Part shown: positions 33,000 to 43,268 of the stretch, one piece after another
How the letters are laid out: the number at the start of each line of letters is the position of its first letter
Numbering within the stretch: position 1 is the stretch's first letter
NCBI GenBank assembly: GCA_964531335.1
Contig: CAZHEV010000003.1
Span: 62,001 to 126,000 of the forward strand
Direction of reading: 5' to 3'
From: CAZHEV01 sp964531335 [NCBI: uncultured bacterium]
Lineage (GTDB): Bacteria; Eisenbacteria; RBG-16-71-46; CAZHEV01
Length of the DNA: 64,000 nucleotides
Translations under genes and position numbers: made by a program
The notes under the pieces: generated by a model
What the model was told of the DNA's origin: nothing
What the model saw: only the letters and a program-made list of their open reading frames with translations
The model's database searches: none

Positions 33000-34991
33000 T
33001 TACCGCGACGACGTTCTGGCGTCTATCTCCGCGAGGAACTCCCTGGCTCTCTCCGCCAGGCCGGGCGGCGGCTGCCTCGTCAGCATCTCTTTCAGGTCGC
33101 GGGCCGCCTCGTCGTGGCGGCCCAGTCCGACCAGCACATAAGCGGCCCTGTAATACGCCATAGAGAGCTCAGGATCCAGCTCGATCGCCTTCTTGTATTG
33201 CTCCAGGGCCCCGCGCTCGTCCCCCGTCCTTTGAAGCGCCAGTCCGTAGCCCAATCTGGTATCCGCCTTCTCGGGATCCAGCGCGACAGCCGCCTCGAGC
33301 GCGGCGGCCGCCTCCTCGTTTCTGTCCAGATCCAGGTAGACACCGCCGAGGTGCTCGCGAGGGACCGGGGACGAGGGCGAGAGCCGGACCGCCTCTTCGA
33401 AGTAACGCAAGGCCTTCTCCAACTCTCCCCGCCCGTAGTATATGGCGCCGAGGTCATGAACCGCGACGGCGTTGTTCTCGTCCAGCTCCAGGGCCCTTTT
33501 CAGCTCCGCTTCGGCGCCCCCCGGATCGCCCTCGTTGAACAGTACGCGGGCCTTCTTGACGACTTCCTTCGACTCGAGTCTCCTGTTGAGTCCCGAAATC
33601 TTATCCTTCGGGTCGGGCAAAGGGCCGGGGGGCGGCTCAGTCGATGGCATCACGTACCCGAGCGCCTCCAGCTTTCCCACCATCTCCTGGTCCAGATCTT
33701 GGATGGGGCCCCTCTCGGCGAGGGGGCCTTGGTTCACCAGGATGAGGCTGTCCAGAACGCTCTCCAACCTGGCCGCCGCGTGGGGTCGAAGCTCGTACAA
33801 GTTGCTCTCCTCGGCGGGATCCTCCGCCAGGTCGTATAGCTCGGCCCTCGGCGCCCGGATCAGCTTCCATCCCGCGTGCCTGACTCCGACCAGCTCGCTC
33901 CAGTTGTAAGAGTACTTTGTCCTGTATGTCTCGATGTAGCAGGGACCCGGTTGCTCATCCGGGAGCGTGGTCTCGGGCCGCTCCTCCACCGGCTTCGCGA
34001 TGAGTCTCCAGGCATGGCTTATGCCTTGCCAATCGGGCGGCGGAGTCAGTCCGGCCAGGTCGAGAATGGTGGGAGCGACGTCAACCGTTGAAACCTGTTC
34101 CTCGATCAACGTTCCCGGGGGAATGTGCCCCGGGTAGTGCAAGATCAGCGGCACCAGCACGGTTGAGTCGTAGATGAAAAAGCCGTGGGTGTCCTCTCCG
34201 TGCCGGCCGAGCCCTTCCCCGTGGTCGGCCATGAATATCGTGATTAGCTCCGACTCCCCGGCTGCGGTCTCTGCGGCACGGAACAGCGGCGCCAGGTTGT
34301 CGTCCGTGTACTCGACCTCTCCCAGGTACTTGTTCCGGGGATTCTTCTCTATGTAGGAGGGGGGAGGGTCGTACGGCCCGTGCGGGTCGAAGTAGTGCGC
34401 CATCAAGAAGAACGGGCGGTCGGTGCCCTGCAGCCATCGCACGGCGCGCTCGGTGACCTCGGCCGCCCTGCGCTGCGTCTTGGAAACTTCTTCGGCTCTC
34501 TCGGTGAGCAGCGAGCTCTGCTCACGGTACGTGCCGCTGAAATCGGAGTCGAAGAAACCGAACCCTTGATCGATCCCCGACTCCTCCGCCAGCACGTAGG
34601 CCCCCACGACCGCTCCGGTGGCGTAGCCGTTCTCCCTGAAAACCTCGGTGAGACTTTCGAGAGAGGGATCCAGCTTGAAGATCCCGTTGTCCCTTACGCC
34701 GTGGTGAACGGGATATGAAGAGGTCAGTATGCTCGAGACCGACGGCAGGGTAACGGGGGCGGTGGTTACACAGCACGTGAACCTGGCGCCGCCCCCGGCA
34801 AGCCCGTCAACGCTGGGAGTTCGCGCGAAGCCGGCGCCGTAGCATCCGAGATAATCGGGCCGCAGCGTGTCCACTATTATCAGCATCACGTTGGGACGGT
34901 CGTCCTGACTTCCACATCCTCCCGCGAGGGTGGCGAGCGAGACGGCCGCCGAGACTACGCATACCCAGAGCGCTCCATCGCGCGCCTTCAT
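33000..34991 (-). CDS. sulfatase-fold (alkaline phosphatase superfamily) lipoprotein with TPRs
   Basis: 663 residues: lipoprotein signal ending A-G-G-C (C26), sulfatase-like domain ~33-400, and TPR repeats ~470-640. Metal site N-V-M-L-I-I-V-D-T starts with D41. In place of the sulfatase C/S-x-P-S-R motif there is T81-L-P-S-V, so formylglycine cannot form; Thr is the nucleophile in phosphoethanolamine-transferase relatives. Reaction type is therefore uncertain. It overlaps the stop of its paralog (ATGA), so the two make a tandem pair. Confidence 0.82.
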   Translation of the reverse strand: MKARDGALWVCVVSAAVSLATLAGGCGSQDDRPNVMLIIVDTLRPDYLGCYGAGFARTPSVDGLAGGGARFTCCVTTAPVTLPSVSSILTSSYPVHHGVRDNGIFKLDPSLESLTEVFRENGYATGAVVGAYVLAEESGIDQGFGFFDSDFSGTYREQSSLLTERAEEVSKTQRRAAEVTERAVRWLQGTDRPFFLMAHYFDPHGPYDPPPSYIEKNPRNKYLGEVEYTDDNLAPLFRAAETAAGESELITIFMADHGEGLGRHGEDTHGFFIYDSTVLVPLILHYPGHIPPGTLIEEQVSTVDVAPTILDLAGLTPPPDWQGISHAWRLIAKPVEERPETTLPDEQPGPCYIETYRTKYSYNWSELVGVRHAGWKLIRAPRAELYDLAEDPAEESNLYELRPHAAARLESVLDSLILVNQGPLAERGPIQDLDQEMVGKLEALGYVMPSTEPPPGPLPDPKDKISGLNRRLESKEVVKKARVLFNEGDPGGAEAELKRALELDENNAVAVHDLGAIYYGRGELEKALRYFEEAVRLSPSSPVPREHLGGVYLDLDRNEEAAAALEAAVALDPEKADTRLGYGLALQRTGDERGALEQYKKAIELDPELSMAYYRAAYVLVGLGRHDEAARDLKEMLTRQPPPGLAERAREFLAEIDARTSSR

Positions 34992-37027
34992 CTCATCCTC
35001 CTCAGCAGGGCCCTTGCGGACTCGGCGATCTCGTCACCGGCCGGACCGGAGGCCAGTTGCCGCAGCAGCTCCGCGGCCTCAGCCGTGCGCCCCGTCCTCT
35101 CGAGGATTACGGCCGCGTCGTACTTGGCGATCCTCAGGTCCGGATTGCGGGACAGCGCCTCGTAATACTGCTCGAGCGCCCGGCCCGGCGCCCCGGACAT
35201 CTCGAGCGACTTACCATATTTGTATCTAATGTCCGGATCTTCAGGCTCGAAGGACACCGATTCCTCGAAAAGCTTCACGGCGTCATGGTATCTGCCCAGG
35301 GCCATATAGGCGATTCCAAGGTTCGTGTGCGGCGCGGCCGACGAGTCATCCAGCTCCGCGGCTTTTTCCAGCAGATCGACCCCATCCTCGCGATCTCCCC
35401 TGCTCCAGTACAGGAGACCCAGGTCATGGAGGGCAACCGCGCTCCGGGGGTTGATATCGAGGGCCTCCAAGAGCTTCTTCTCCGCGCCTGCCGCGTCACC
35501 CGCGGCGAGCAGGGCCTTCGCCTCCTCGGAGAGCCTGGTGGCGCTGAAGCGCTCGTTCAGCCCGCCAACCATGTCCTTGGGATCGGGGAGGGGGCCGGCT
35601 TCGGGCTCGCCTTCCGGCATTACGTAGCCAAGGGCGTTCAGCTTGCGCCTCTCCGAGTCGTCCAGGTCGGTGTCGGGCCGCAGGTTCGCGAACGGGCCCT
35701 CGAGCCGGGCCGAGGTCTCGTCGAGAAGCGATTCCATCATTCGCGCCCGTTCCGGCTCGCTCGCGTACAGATTCTCCTCCTCCGCCGGGTCGGACCTGAG
35801 GTCGTAGAGTTCGGGCTCGGGCGCGGATATGAGCTTCCATCCGTCATACCTTATGCCCGTCAGCTCGCTCCAGTTGTACGAGTAGCGCGTCCTGAATGTC
35901 TCCATGTAACAGGCGCCGGCGCCCTCATGGAGCAGCCCCTTCGGCCCTCCGAGGCCATCCCCTTCCGGTCCGGGGGTCCCGGCTTCCGCGGCGGTGCCGC
36001 CGCCGGTCCTCCCTATGCTCTCGGCGTGGCTTACACCCTGCCAGCTCCCGGGCACGGCCAGCCCCGCCAGGTCAAGGACCGTGGGAGCGAGGTCGGCGGT
36101 CGAAACCTGCGCGTTGATCTCCCGACCCGGCGCGACGACTCCGGGATAGGAGATAAGGAACGGGACGAGGACCGTCGAGTCGTAGATGAAGAACCCGTGC
36201 TGATCTTCGCCGTGCTCTCCGAGCCCTTCTCCGTGATCGGCCACCAGGGCGGTTATGAGCCCGGCCCCGCCCGCCGCGCTTCTCGCGGCATCGAGCAGCC
36301 CTTTGAGCCGGCTGTCCGTGTATGCCACTTCCGCCAGGTAGACGCTTTGGGAGTAACGCGCCGCGTACTCGGGCGGCGGGTCGTAAGGCGTATGCGGATC
36401 GAAGTAGTGGGCGGCCAGGAAGAACGGCTTGCGCGCTCCGGAAAGCCAGTCGGCGGCCAAGCTCGTAACCTGTGCCGCGCGTCGCTGTGCCCGGGCGGTC
36501 TCCCGGGCCCTCGCCGGATCGAGCGAGCTTTCGCGCGCGTACTCGTCGCCGAAGTCGGAGTCGAAGTGCCCAAAGCCCTGTTCGATGCCCGTGCCTTCGC
36601 CCACGACGTGCGCGCCGACTATGCCGGCGGTCGAGTAGCCGGCTTTCGCGAACGCATCGGCCATAGTGACCAGCGTGAGATCGAGCGTGAAGATCCCGTT
36701 GTCCCTCACGCCGTGATAAGGGGGGTAACTGGAGGTGAGGATAGTGGAGATCGAGGGAAGCGTCACCGGGACGGGGGTGACGCACGTCGAGAACCTCGCC
36801 CCCTCCTCTGCGATCCGGTCCATATTGGGCGTGGCGGCCGGCCGCGAGCCGTAGCAGCCCACGTGGTCGGCTCTCAAGGTGTCTATTATGATCACAAGGA
36901 CGCTGGGGCGGGAGTCGTCCTCCGCGCATCCCGCCAGCGCGATAACCAGCGCCGGCAGCAGCGCCATCGCCGCCGCAAGGAGCGGCGCCCGCGCCCGCTG
37001 CCGTTCCCCTGGCGCATGTGGGCGCAT
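34988..37027 (-). CDS. sulfatase-fold lipoprotein with TPRs, tandem paralog
   Basis: About 679 residues from the ATG at 37027, which gives a lipoprotein signal ending A-L-A-G-C; the frame is open to an ATG at 37096 and neither has a clear Shine-Dalgarno. It shares the whole architecture with 33000-34991: metal site I-I-I-D-T, nucleophile position Thr in V-T-L-P-S-I, H-D-x-H-type residues in V-A-D-H-G-E-G-L-G-E-H-G-E-D, then TPRs in the last ~200 residues. It may process surface glycans or lipids. Extra Gly/Ala-rich insertion near residue 355. Confidence 0.82.
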   Translation of the reverse strand: MRPHAPGERQRARAPLLAAAMALLPALVIALAGCAEDDSRPSVLVIIIDTLRADHVGCYGSRPAATPNMDRIAEEGARFSTCVTPVPVTLPSISTILTSSYPPYHGVRDNGIFTLDLTLVTMADAFAKAGYSTAGIVGAHVVGEGTGIEQGFGHFDSDFGDEYARESSLDPARARETARAQRRAAQVTSLAADWLSGARKPFFLAAHYFDPHTPYDPPPEYAARYSQSVYLAEVAYTDSRLKGLLDAARSAAGGAGLITALVADHGEGLGEHGEDQHGFFIYDSTVLVPFLISYPGVVAPGREINAQVSTADLAPTVLDLAGLAVPGSWQGVSHAESIGRTGGGTAAEAGTPGPEGDGLGGPKGLLHEGAGACYMETFRTRYSYNWSELTGIRYDGWKLISAPEPELYDLRSDPAEEENLYASEPERARMMESLLDETSARLEGPFANLRPDTDLDDSERRKLNALGYVMPEGEPEAGPLPDPKDMVGGLNERFSATRLSEEAKALLAAGDAAGAEKKLLEALDINPRSAVALHDLGLLYWSRGDREDGVDLLEKAAELDDSSAAPHTNLGIAYMALGRYHDAVKLFEESVSFEPEDPDIRYKYGKSLEMSGAPGRALEQYYEALSRNPDLRIAKYDAAVILERTGRTAEAAELLRQLASGPAGDEIAESARALLRRMR

Positions 37028-37412
37028 GCGGAGGGCAGGTAGCCCGCGATATGGCGTTTCCGGCTTCGGCCGCCTTCTTGATGAGTATTCAATCATGCGG
37101 ACACTCGATCAGGGTCGTCTCACTTGTGCGCAGGAGGCCGGCCGCCGCCGGCTGCGGCGGCCGGCGCGATTGACTCGCTGCACATTGAGAATAACGGCTG
37201 CGAACGCCGCCGGCAACCACGAGTCCGGCGGAGTGACGATTCAGGGTCCTCACGGAGGGGCAGGCGTGCGCGCCATAGGGAACGCGTAGAGGCCGTCCTG
37301 ATGCCCGCGGCCGCGACCCAGCGGCCCGCCGCGGCGGTGGATCGCCCTGCGCTCTTGCGCCCGGCTACCGCGGCCGCGACCGGCATCAAAGGCGCAAAGG
37401 CGCAATTGAGCC

Positions 37413-37441
37413 TTGTCCGGGGCCTTATCCTCATCTATAAT
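37413..37441 (+). promoter_or_regulatory. strong sigma70 promoter of the metzincin gene
   Basis: TTGTCC - 17 bp - TATAAT, giving a start near 37448 and a ~145-base leader to the ATG at 37593, which is preceded by AAAGGGAGGAA. The surrounding gap 37097-37592 contains no gene on either strand that I can support. Confidence 0.65.
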
Positions 37442-37592
37442 CGCAATTGGCCGCCCTTGCTTTCACCTGGGCGTTCGCGGCTCGCGCCGCGTGAGACCGC
37501 TTATCGTCCGCTTCACATGCGACATGGCGTTCCAATGCTGATATCCGTAATGCCCCCGCGACAGGCTGTTTTTCCTGCAAAGGGAGGAAATC

Positions 37593-40334
37593 ATGCGTAG
37601 GTTGTTGTTGTTCTCGCTGGCCGCGGGTCTTCTCCTGAGCTCGTTTCCCGGCACGGCGGCGGCGAGAGACGTCAAGAGCAGGATGAAAAGACAGAAGGAG
37701 CGACCGGCCACGATGGCCGAGGTTCCGGACATGAGAAAGCCCTTCAGCCAGGTCATAATGGGCATGAGCAAGATCGAGGGGCTCTTCACCTTCTACTGGG
37801 ACGAGGACTCGGGCAATGCCTACATGGAGATCAAGCCCGATCAGCTGGATCAAATATACCTCTGCTCGATCACGAGAGAGGCGGCCGAGGCGCATATCTA
37901 CGACTCCGCTGCTCAGGTGCGGGAGTTCCCATTTGTCTTCGTCAAGGCCGGTCACAACGTTCAGTTCGTTCACAAGAACGTCTACTACAGGGCCGATGAG
38001 GACAACCCCGTCGCCAAGGCGCTGGAGAGAGGGCTCAGCGACTCAATAGTCGGATCGGCCCCCATGGCGAGCAAGCCGAACCCGGACGGGGGCGGCTACC
38101 TCGTCTCCCCTGACCACTTCTTCATCCAGGACATAGCCGACGTCGGCTCGTCGAGCAACAGAAACTCGCGGGGCGGCGGCTTCTCATTCGACAAAGGCAA
38201 CAGCCGTTTCACGTCCATAAAGAGCTTCCCGCACAACTCCGAGATAGAGGCGGCGATCCACTTCGCCGGCAGGAGCCGGATTCGCAGCGCGACCCTTCCG
38301 GAGCCGACAAGCATGTTCCATCGCTACCACTACAGCCTGTCCATGCTTCCCGCGACCGGTTTCAGGCCGAGGCTTGCGGACGATCGAGTCGGATATTTCA
38401 GCACCATGTACCAGGACTACAACGAGGTGGAGCGCGAGAGCCCCTACGTCAGGTACATAAACAGGTGGCACCTGGAGAAGGAGAATCCTCTGCTGGAGGT
38501 CTCCCCGCCCAAAGAGCCCATCGTCTTCTGGCTGGAGAACACGATACCTGACAAGTACCGCCCGGCGATGGAAGAGGGGATATTGAGGTGGAACAAGGCA
38601 TTCGAGAAGGCCGGCTTCAGGGACGCCATTGTGGTGAAGCAAATGCCCGATGACGCCGAGTGGGACCCGGCCGACTCGCGCTACAACACGATCCGTTGGA
38701 TGGTGCGCCCGGGAGGCACCTACGCCGTGGGGCCGTCTCGCACAAACCCTTTCACCGGCCAGATATACGACGCCGACATACGCATCAGCGCGGACATGGC
38801 GCGCGCGGTGTACATGTCGCACGTCGAGTACGTGGACCCTCTGTCGACGTTGCGGGAGTTCTCCGGCCTCATGGATCCCTTTGACGGCATCGAGGCGCTG
38901 GGGCGGTACGGGGCCGGCGAATCCGAAGGGGCGTCCGGCGATGGAGTGACGCCTCTCGACGGTTTCGGTCGCCTCGCCGCCGACGGGCTCTGCTCGTATC
39001 AGCGCGGCAAGAGCCGCGAGGCCGCCTTCGGCATGGCCCTGCTCCGCGCCAGGGGGGTGACGAACGGTACCGACCGGCGGGCGGAGAACTACCTGCGGGA
39101 CTACCTGGCGGAGACGGTCTGCCACGAGGTGGGCCATACCCTGGGGCTCCGGCACAACTTCAAGGCCAGCACCATCAGGACGCTGGAGGAGATGCACGAC
39201 GCGAGGATGACCTCGAACGAGGGGCTGATGGGGTCCGTCATGGAGTACAACCCGGTGAACCTCGCGCGCAGGCACGAAGAGCAGGGGGAGTACTTCCACA
39301 GCACCTTGGGTCCCTACGACATATGGGCGATCGAGTACGGGTACACGCCCATAGAGGCGGAGACGCCGGAGGAGGAGCGGCCCGTGCTGGATGAGATAGC
39401 CTCGCGCGTGTCGGAGAACGACCTGGCCTACGGCACGGATGAGGACTCGTTCGGTTTCAATCCCAGGGGCATGGACCCTATGTGCAACGTCTGGGACCTG
39501 GGGAAGGACCCGATAAGATACTACGACCGTCAGCTAGACCTGGCCAGGGAGCTCTGGGCCGGCGTCGAGAAGAACTTCGAGAAGCCCGGGGCGCGGTACA
39601 CCAAGCTCCGGGACATCTTCGGTCGAGGCATGGCCATGTACGTATACACCGGCCTCAACTGCAGCAAGTACATAGGCGGGTACTACACCCGGCGCGACCA
39701 CATAGGCGACCCGGGCGGCCGGCTGCCCATGGAGCCGGTGTCGGCTGCCAAGCAGAGGGAAGCCCTGATGTTTCTAGCCGACAACTTCTTCGCGGCGGAC
39801 GCCTTCGAGTTCGATCCGGAGCTCCTCAACAAGCTCGCCCCGGAGCGGTTCTGGGACTTCGAAAACAGCATATTCAGTCAGGTAAGGCTCGACTTCCCGG
39901 TCCATAACTCGGTGCTGGCCGTGCAGGCCGCCCCTCTGGTCAGGTTATACCATCCCCTGGTGCTGTCTCGACTGCAGGATCTCCAGCTTCACTACGCCGC
40001 GGGGCATAGTCCTTTCACCATGGAGGAGTTGTTCTCGGTGGTGAGAGACGCGATATGGTCGGAGTTGGCGAGCGGGCGCTCCATCAACAGCTTCCGCCGC
40101 GAGCTCCAGCGGGTCCACCTGGGGATACTCATGCACTACGTCATGTCCTTCGGCGCGGGCGCTCCGCACGACGCGGCGACCCTGGCCCGGGCGGACATGA
40201 AGCTCTTGCTGCGCGGTGTGAACAGGGCGCTCGCCGGCACCGCTATGGACTCCATGACGCGGGCCCACCTCGATGAGTGCAAGGCGCGCATGGAGGCGGC
40301 TCTCGAGGCGGGCATAGAGAGAATCGGCGGCTGA
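37593..40334 (+). CDS. large secreted zinc metalloprotease (DUF5117/DUF4953 metzincin)
   Basis: 913 residues with a signal peptide (~1-24). The catalytic metzincin motif H-E-V-G-H-T-L-G-L-R-H starts at H511 and is followed by N-F-K-A-S and a Met-turn-like V-M-E-Y-N-P. The N-terminal half has the DUF5117-type sequence (Y-L-C-S-I-T-R, F-P-F-V-F-V-K) and the C-terminal half is helical (DUF4953). Size and domain order match the uncharacterised zinc-dependent metalloproteases of Bacteroidota and relatives. Single-gene unit with its own promoter. Confidence 0.9.
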   Translation: MRRLLLFSLAAGLLLSSFPGTAAARDVKSRMKRQKERPATMAEVPDMRKPFSQVIMGMSKIEGLFTFYWDEDSGNAYMEIKPDQLDQIYLCSITREAAEAHIYDSAAQVREFPFVFVKAGHNVQFVHKNVYYRADEDNPVAKALERGLSDSIVGSAPMASKPNPDGGGYLVSPDHFFIQDIADVGSSSNRNSRGGGFSFDKGNSRFTSIKSFPHNSEIEAAIHFAGRSRIRSATLPEPTSMFHRYHYSLSMLPATGFRPRLADDRVGYFSTMYQDYNEVERESPYVRYINRWHLEKENPLLEVSPPKEPIVFWLENTIPDKYRPAMEEGILRWNKAFEKAGFRDAIVVKQMPDDAEWDPADSRYNTIRWMVRPGGTYAVGPSRTNPFTGQIYDADIRISADMARAVYMSHVEYVDPLSTLREFSGLMDPFDGIEALGRYGAGESEGASGDGVTPLDGFGRLAADGLCSYQRGKSREAAFGMALLRARGVTNGTDRRAENYLRDYLAETVCHEVGHTLGLRHNFKASTIRTLEEMHDARMTSNEGLMGSVMEYNPVNLARRHEEQGEYFHSTLGPYDIWAIEYGYTPIEAETPEEERPVLDEIASRVSENDLAYGTDEDSFGFNPRGMDPMCNVWDLGKDPIRYYDRQLDLARELWAGVEKNFEKPGARYTKLRDIFGRGMAMYVYTGLNCSKYIGGYYTRRDHIGDPGGRLPMEPVSAAKQREALMFLADNFFAADAFEFDPELLNKLAPERFWDFENSIFSQVRLDFPVHNSVLAVQAAPLVRLYHPLVLSRLQDLQLHYAAGHSPFTMEELFSVVRDAIWSELASGRSINSFRRELQRVHLGILMHYVMSFGAGAPHDAATLARADMKLLLRGVNRALAGTAMDSMTRAHLDECKARMEAALEAGIERIGG

Positions 40335-40389
40335 AGGTATTTCGAGGACAGTTGACCCCCGTTACGACGTCACGGGAGGGGAGGAGAAG

Positions 40390-41583
40390 ATGGACAAAGA
40401 CGCAATCGAGAGGGCGAAGTCGCATTTCGGGGAGATGCTTGAGAAGCAGTTGGAAAGAGTTGAGCGCATCAAGAGCGAAGAGGATTGGGTCGATTACTCC
40501 AAACTCAAGCCCATAAAAATCGGGGTTCTCGGCGGAGACGGGATAGGCCCGGCCATAACCGACGAGGCCCAGAGGGTGCTCGAGGAGCTGCTCGCGGACG
40601 AGGTGGAGGCGGGTAGGATCGAGTTCAAGCTGATTCCGGGTCTGACCATAGAGAGGCGGTCCGAGGAGAACAGGCCGATCCCCGCCGAGGTGCTGGAGGA
40701 GTGCAAGAAATGCCACGTTCTGCTCAAGGGCCCGACGACGACGCCCAGGAAGGGGGACCCGTGGCCCAACATCGAGAGCGCGAACGTGGCCATGAGGAAG
40801 GAGCTCGACCTTTTCGCCAACGTGCGGCCCGTCAAAGTGCCCAAGGACGGCATCGACTGGGTCTTCTTCCGTGAGAACACCGAGGATCTCTACGCTCTCG
40901 GCAGCGACGGGCTCGACATCAACGATGACCTAGCCTTCGATTTCAAGGTGATCACGGCCCCCGGCTCCGAGCGCATAATCAGGCTGGCCTTGGAGTACGC
41001 CAAGAAGAACGGCATCGATCGTGTCACCATGGTAACCAAGGCAAACGTCGTCAAGACGACCGACGGCATGTTCCTCAAGGTCGGCTACGATTTGGCCAAG
41101 GAGTACCCCGGCATCGAGGTGGACGACTGGTACATAGATATCATGACCGCCAAGCTGATCGACACGAAGCGCAGGACCCAGTTCAAGGTCTTCGTGCTGC
41201 CCAACCTCTACGGCGACATCCTCACGGACGAGGCGGCTGAGTTCCAGGGCGGCGTCGGCACGGCGGGCAGCGCCAACATAGGAAAGCGCTACGCGATGTT
41301 CGAGGCGATCCACGGCTCCGCGCCCAGGATGGTGAAAGAAGGTAGGGCCAAGTACGCCGACCCGTCCAGCATCATCAGGGCCGGCGCCTTCATGCTCTCC
41401 CACATCGGCTACACGGAGCTGGGGAAGAAGCTCGAGATGGCGCTCGACATCTGCGGACAATACGAGAAGAAGCTGGTCATGACCGGACGCGACACCGGCG
41501 CCACCTCCCGCGAGCTCGGCGACTACGTGATCGCGACGGTCCAGGACCCGGATCTCGAGAAGAAATGGAAGTCGTATCAATAG
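40390..41583 (+). CDS. NAD-type isocitrate/isopropylmalate dehydrogenase family enzyme
   Basis: 397 residues: helical N-terminal extension of ~38 residues, then G-V-L-G-G-D-G-I-G-P, substrate loop with R-P-V-K near 140, F-F-R-E-N-T-E-D-L-Y-A, and metal Asp residues in N-L-Y-G-D-I-L-T-D-E-A-A. The G-S-A-N-I-G segment and the N-T-E-D loop favour an isocitrate dehydrogenase over isopropylmalate dehydrogenase; homoisocitrate cannot be excluded. Start ATG after GGAGGAGAAG. It ends at a good terminator. Confidence 0.85.
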   Translation: MDKDAIERAKSHFGEMLEKQLERVERIKSEEDWVDYSKLKPIKIGVLGGDGIGPAITDEAQRVLEELLADEVEAGRIEFKLIPGLTIERRSEENRPIPAEVLEECKKCHVLLKGPTTTPRKGDPWPNIESANVAMRKELDLFANVRPVKVPKDGIDWVFFRENTEDLYALGSDGLDINDDLAFDFKVITAPGSERIIRLALEYAKKNGIDRVTMVTKANVVKTTDGMFLKVGYDLAKEYPGIEVDDWYIDIMTAKLIDTKRRTQFKVFVLPNLYGDILTDEAAEFQGGVGTAGSANIGKRYAMFEAIHGSAPRMVKEGRAKYADPSSIIRAGAFMLSHIGYTELGKKLEMALDICGQYEKKLVMTGRDTGATSRELGDYVIATVQDPDLEKKWKSYQ

Positions 41584-41624
41584 GCCTACAGCTCGGGGAC
41601 CAAGGATCACGCTCGCTGTAAACG

Positions 41625-41657
41625 GGGCGCCGGTCTCAGCGGCCGGCGCCCTTTCTC
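41625..41657 (+). terminator. rho-independent terminator after the dehydrogenase
   Basis: Perfect 9-bp GC stem (GGGCGCCGG / CCGGCGCCC) with a 9-base loop followed by TTTCTCT. Confidence 0.8.
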
Positions 41658-41690
41658 TATCCGCGCCGGGGAGCGACCACGAAAGCCGCG

Positions 41691-43130
41691 ATGTCGGACC
41701 GCAGGGGATCACATAGAGAAGTCATAATGCTGGCCTACCCGGCCGTGCTGACCATGCTGTCCTGGACGGCCATGTGGACGGTGGACACCATCTTTCTCGG
41801 CAGGGTGGGCACCGCGGAACAGGGGGCCGCGGGGCTCGCGGGTATTCTGACCTGGACGCTGATCTGCGTGGTCAACGGGACGCTGACCGCTGTGCAGATA
41901 TTCGTGGCCCAGCACTGCGGCGCCGGAAAAGAGGACCGCTGCGGGGAAATACTGTGGCAGGGCGTCTATCTCGGTCTCTTCGCCTCCGTGCCGATCGCCC
42001 TAATAGCCCTAAAGAGCGACCTCTTGGTCGGAGCGCTGGGTCTCGACCCCGAAATGAGAGGGTTCGCCGCCGACTATCTCAAGATCCGCCTTTTCGGGGC
42101 CGTCTTCACTTTCATGTACAGGGGGATGGAGCTCTTCCTACAGGGGACGGGCGACACTCGGACCCCGCTCAAGGTGAGCATCGTGAGTAACGGCTGCAAC
42201 GTCCTTCTGGACTATCTGCTCATCTTCGGGGCGCTCGGATTTCCCGAGATGGGAGTGAAGGGGGCGGCGCTGGCGTCGGTCATAGCCACGGCCCTGCAAT
42301 CCGGGATCTACTTCGCCCTGATATTGCGCGGCGGCAAGCTGAGGCCCTTCTTCCCGAGCAAGGTCGCGCCGCTCGTGCCCCGGCGCTTCTTCAGGATGCT
42401 GCGGGTGGGCAGCCCGATCGGCCTTCAGTGGGTCCTGGACATGGGCACGTGGTCCATCTTCACGATCGCGGTCGCGCAGCTCGGCGAGGTCCAGGCGGCC
42501 GCGCACCACATCGCCGTGACCATACTTCACGTGTCCTTCATGCCGGGCTATGGGATCTCCATAGCGACGACCACTCTCGTCGGCCGGTATCTCGGAGCAG
42601 GGGACAGGGACGCCGCAAAGAGAACGGCTTACAACGGCCTCAGGATAGTGGTCGTTTTCATGGGAACGATGGGCCTCATGTTCTTCGTGTTCAGGGAGCA
42701 TCTCATGCGGATGTTCAATCCGGATCCGGCCGTAATATCGGTGGGGGCGATGCTTCTCATATACGCGGCCGTGTTCCAGATCTTCGACGGCACGGCCATG
42801 GTCGGCGCCGGCGTCCTCAGGGGGGCGGGGGACACGCGCTGGCCCAGCCTTGTCGCGATCGGAGTCGCCTGGGGGGTCTTCGTGCCTCTGGTATACCTCA
42901 TGATTGTCCGTCTCTCCCTGGGGGTCGTCGGTGGATGGCAGGCCGCCACCATCTATATCGCCGTCCTGGGCCTGGCCATGTTCGCCGGGGTTCGCAAGAG
43001 GAAGTGGTCCGAGCGCCGCCCCCTGCTGCAAGACCTCGAGATACCGGACGCGGCGCGGGTGGTGTCGGGGCCCGACGCCATTGTCCCCGCCGCTCCGGCG
43101 GCGCCTCGCCCGGAGGCGGAGACGAGATAG
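41691..43130 (+). CDS. MATE-family multidrug/cation antiporter
   Basis: 479 residues with about twelve transmembrane helices in two homologous halves. It begins P-A-V-L-T-M-L-S-W-T and has V-D-T-I-F-L-G-R-V-G-T in helix 2, as usual for MATE transporters, which export organic cations with Na+ or H+. A Pro/Ala-rich cytoplasmic tail of ~25 residues follows. The start ATG at 41691 lacks a good Shine-Dalgarno; the ATG at 41727 is an alternative. Confidence 0.92.
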   Translation: MSDRRGSHREVIMLAYPAVLTMLSWTAMWTVDTIFLGRVGTAEQGAAGLAGILTWTLICVVNGTLTAVQIFVAQHCGAGKEDRCGEILWQGVYLGLFASVPIALIALKSDLLVGALGLDPEMRGFAADYLKIRLFGAVFTFMYRGMELFLQGTGDTRTPLKVSIVSNGCNVLLDYLLIFGALGFPEMGVKGAALASVIATALQSGIYFALILRGGKLRPFFPSKVAPLVPRRFFRMLRVGSPIGLQWVLDMGTWSIFTIAVAQLGEVQAAAHHIAVTILHVSFMPGYGISIATTTLVGRYLGAGDRDAAKRTAYNGLRIVVVFMGTMGLMFFVFREHLMRMFNPDPAVISVGAMLLIYAAVFQIFDGTAMVGAGVLRGAGDTRWPSLVAIGVAWGVFVPLVYLMIVRLSLGVVGGWQAATIYIAVLGLAMFAGVRKRKWSERRPLLQDLEIPDAARVVSGPDAIVPAAPAAPRPEAETR

Positions 43131-43268
43131 AATTGGTTTGCGCGGCTGAGTGGCCCGTGGTATGCCATTTGACGGCGCCCGGCGCGGGGCTCGCGGGGAC
43201 GCGCCGGACGAGCGAGGCGGGGACGAAGGTCCTGGCGATCGGATGAGCCCGCGAGGATCGGGGGAACG

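Noticed and set aside
35057-37042. A 661-codon plus-strand frame opposite the sulfatase-fold gene
   Set aside because: It is the antisense shadow of a recognised lipoprotein gene, with Arg/Gly-rich composition and no ribosome site.
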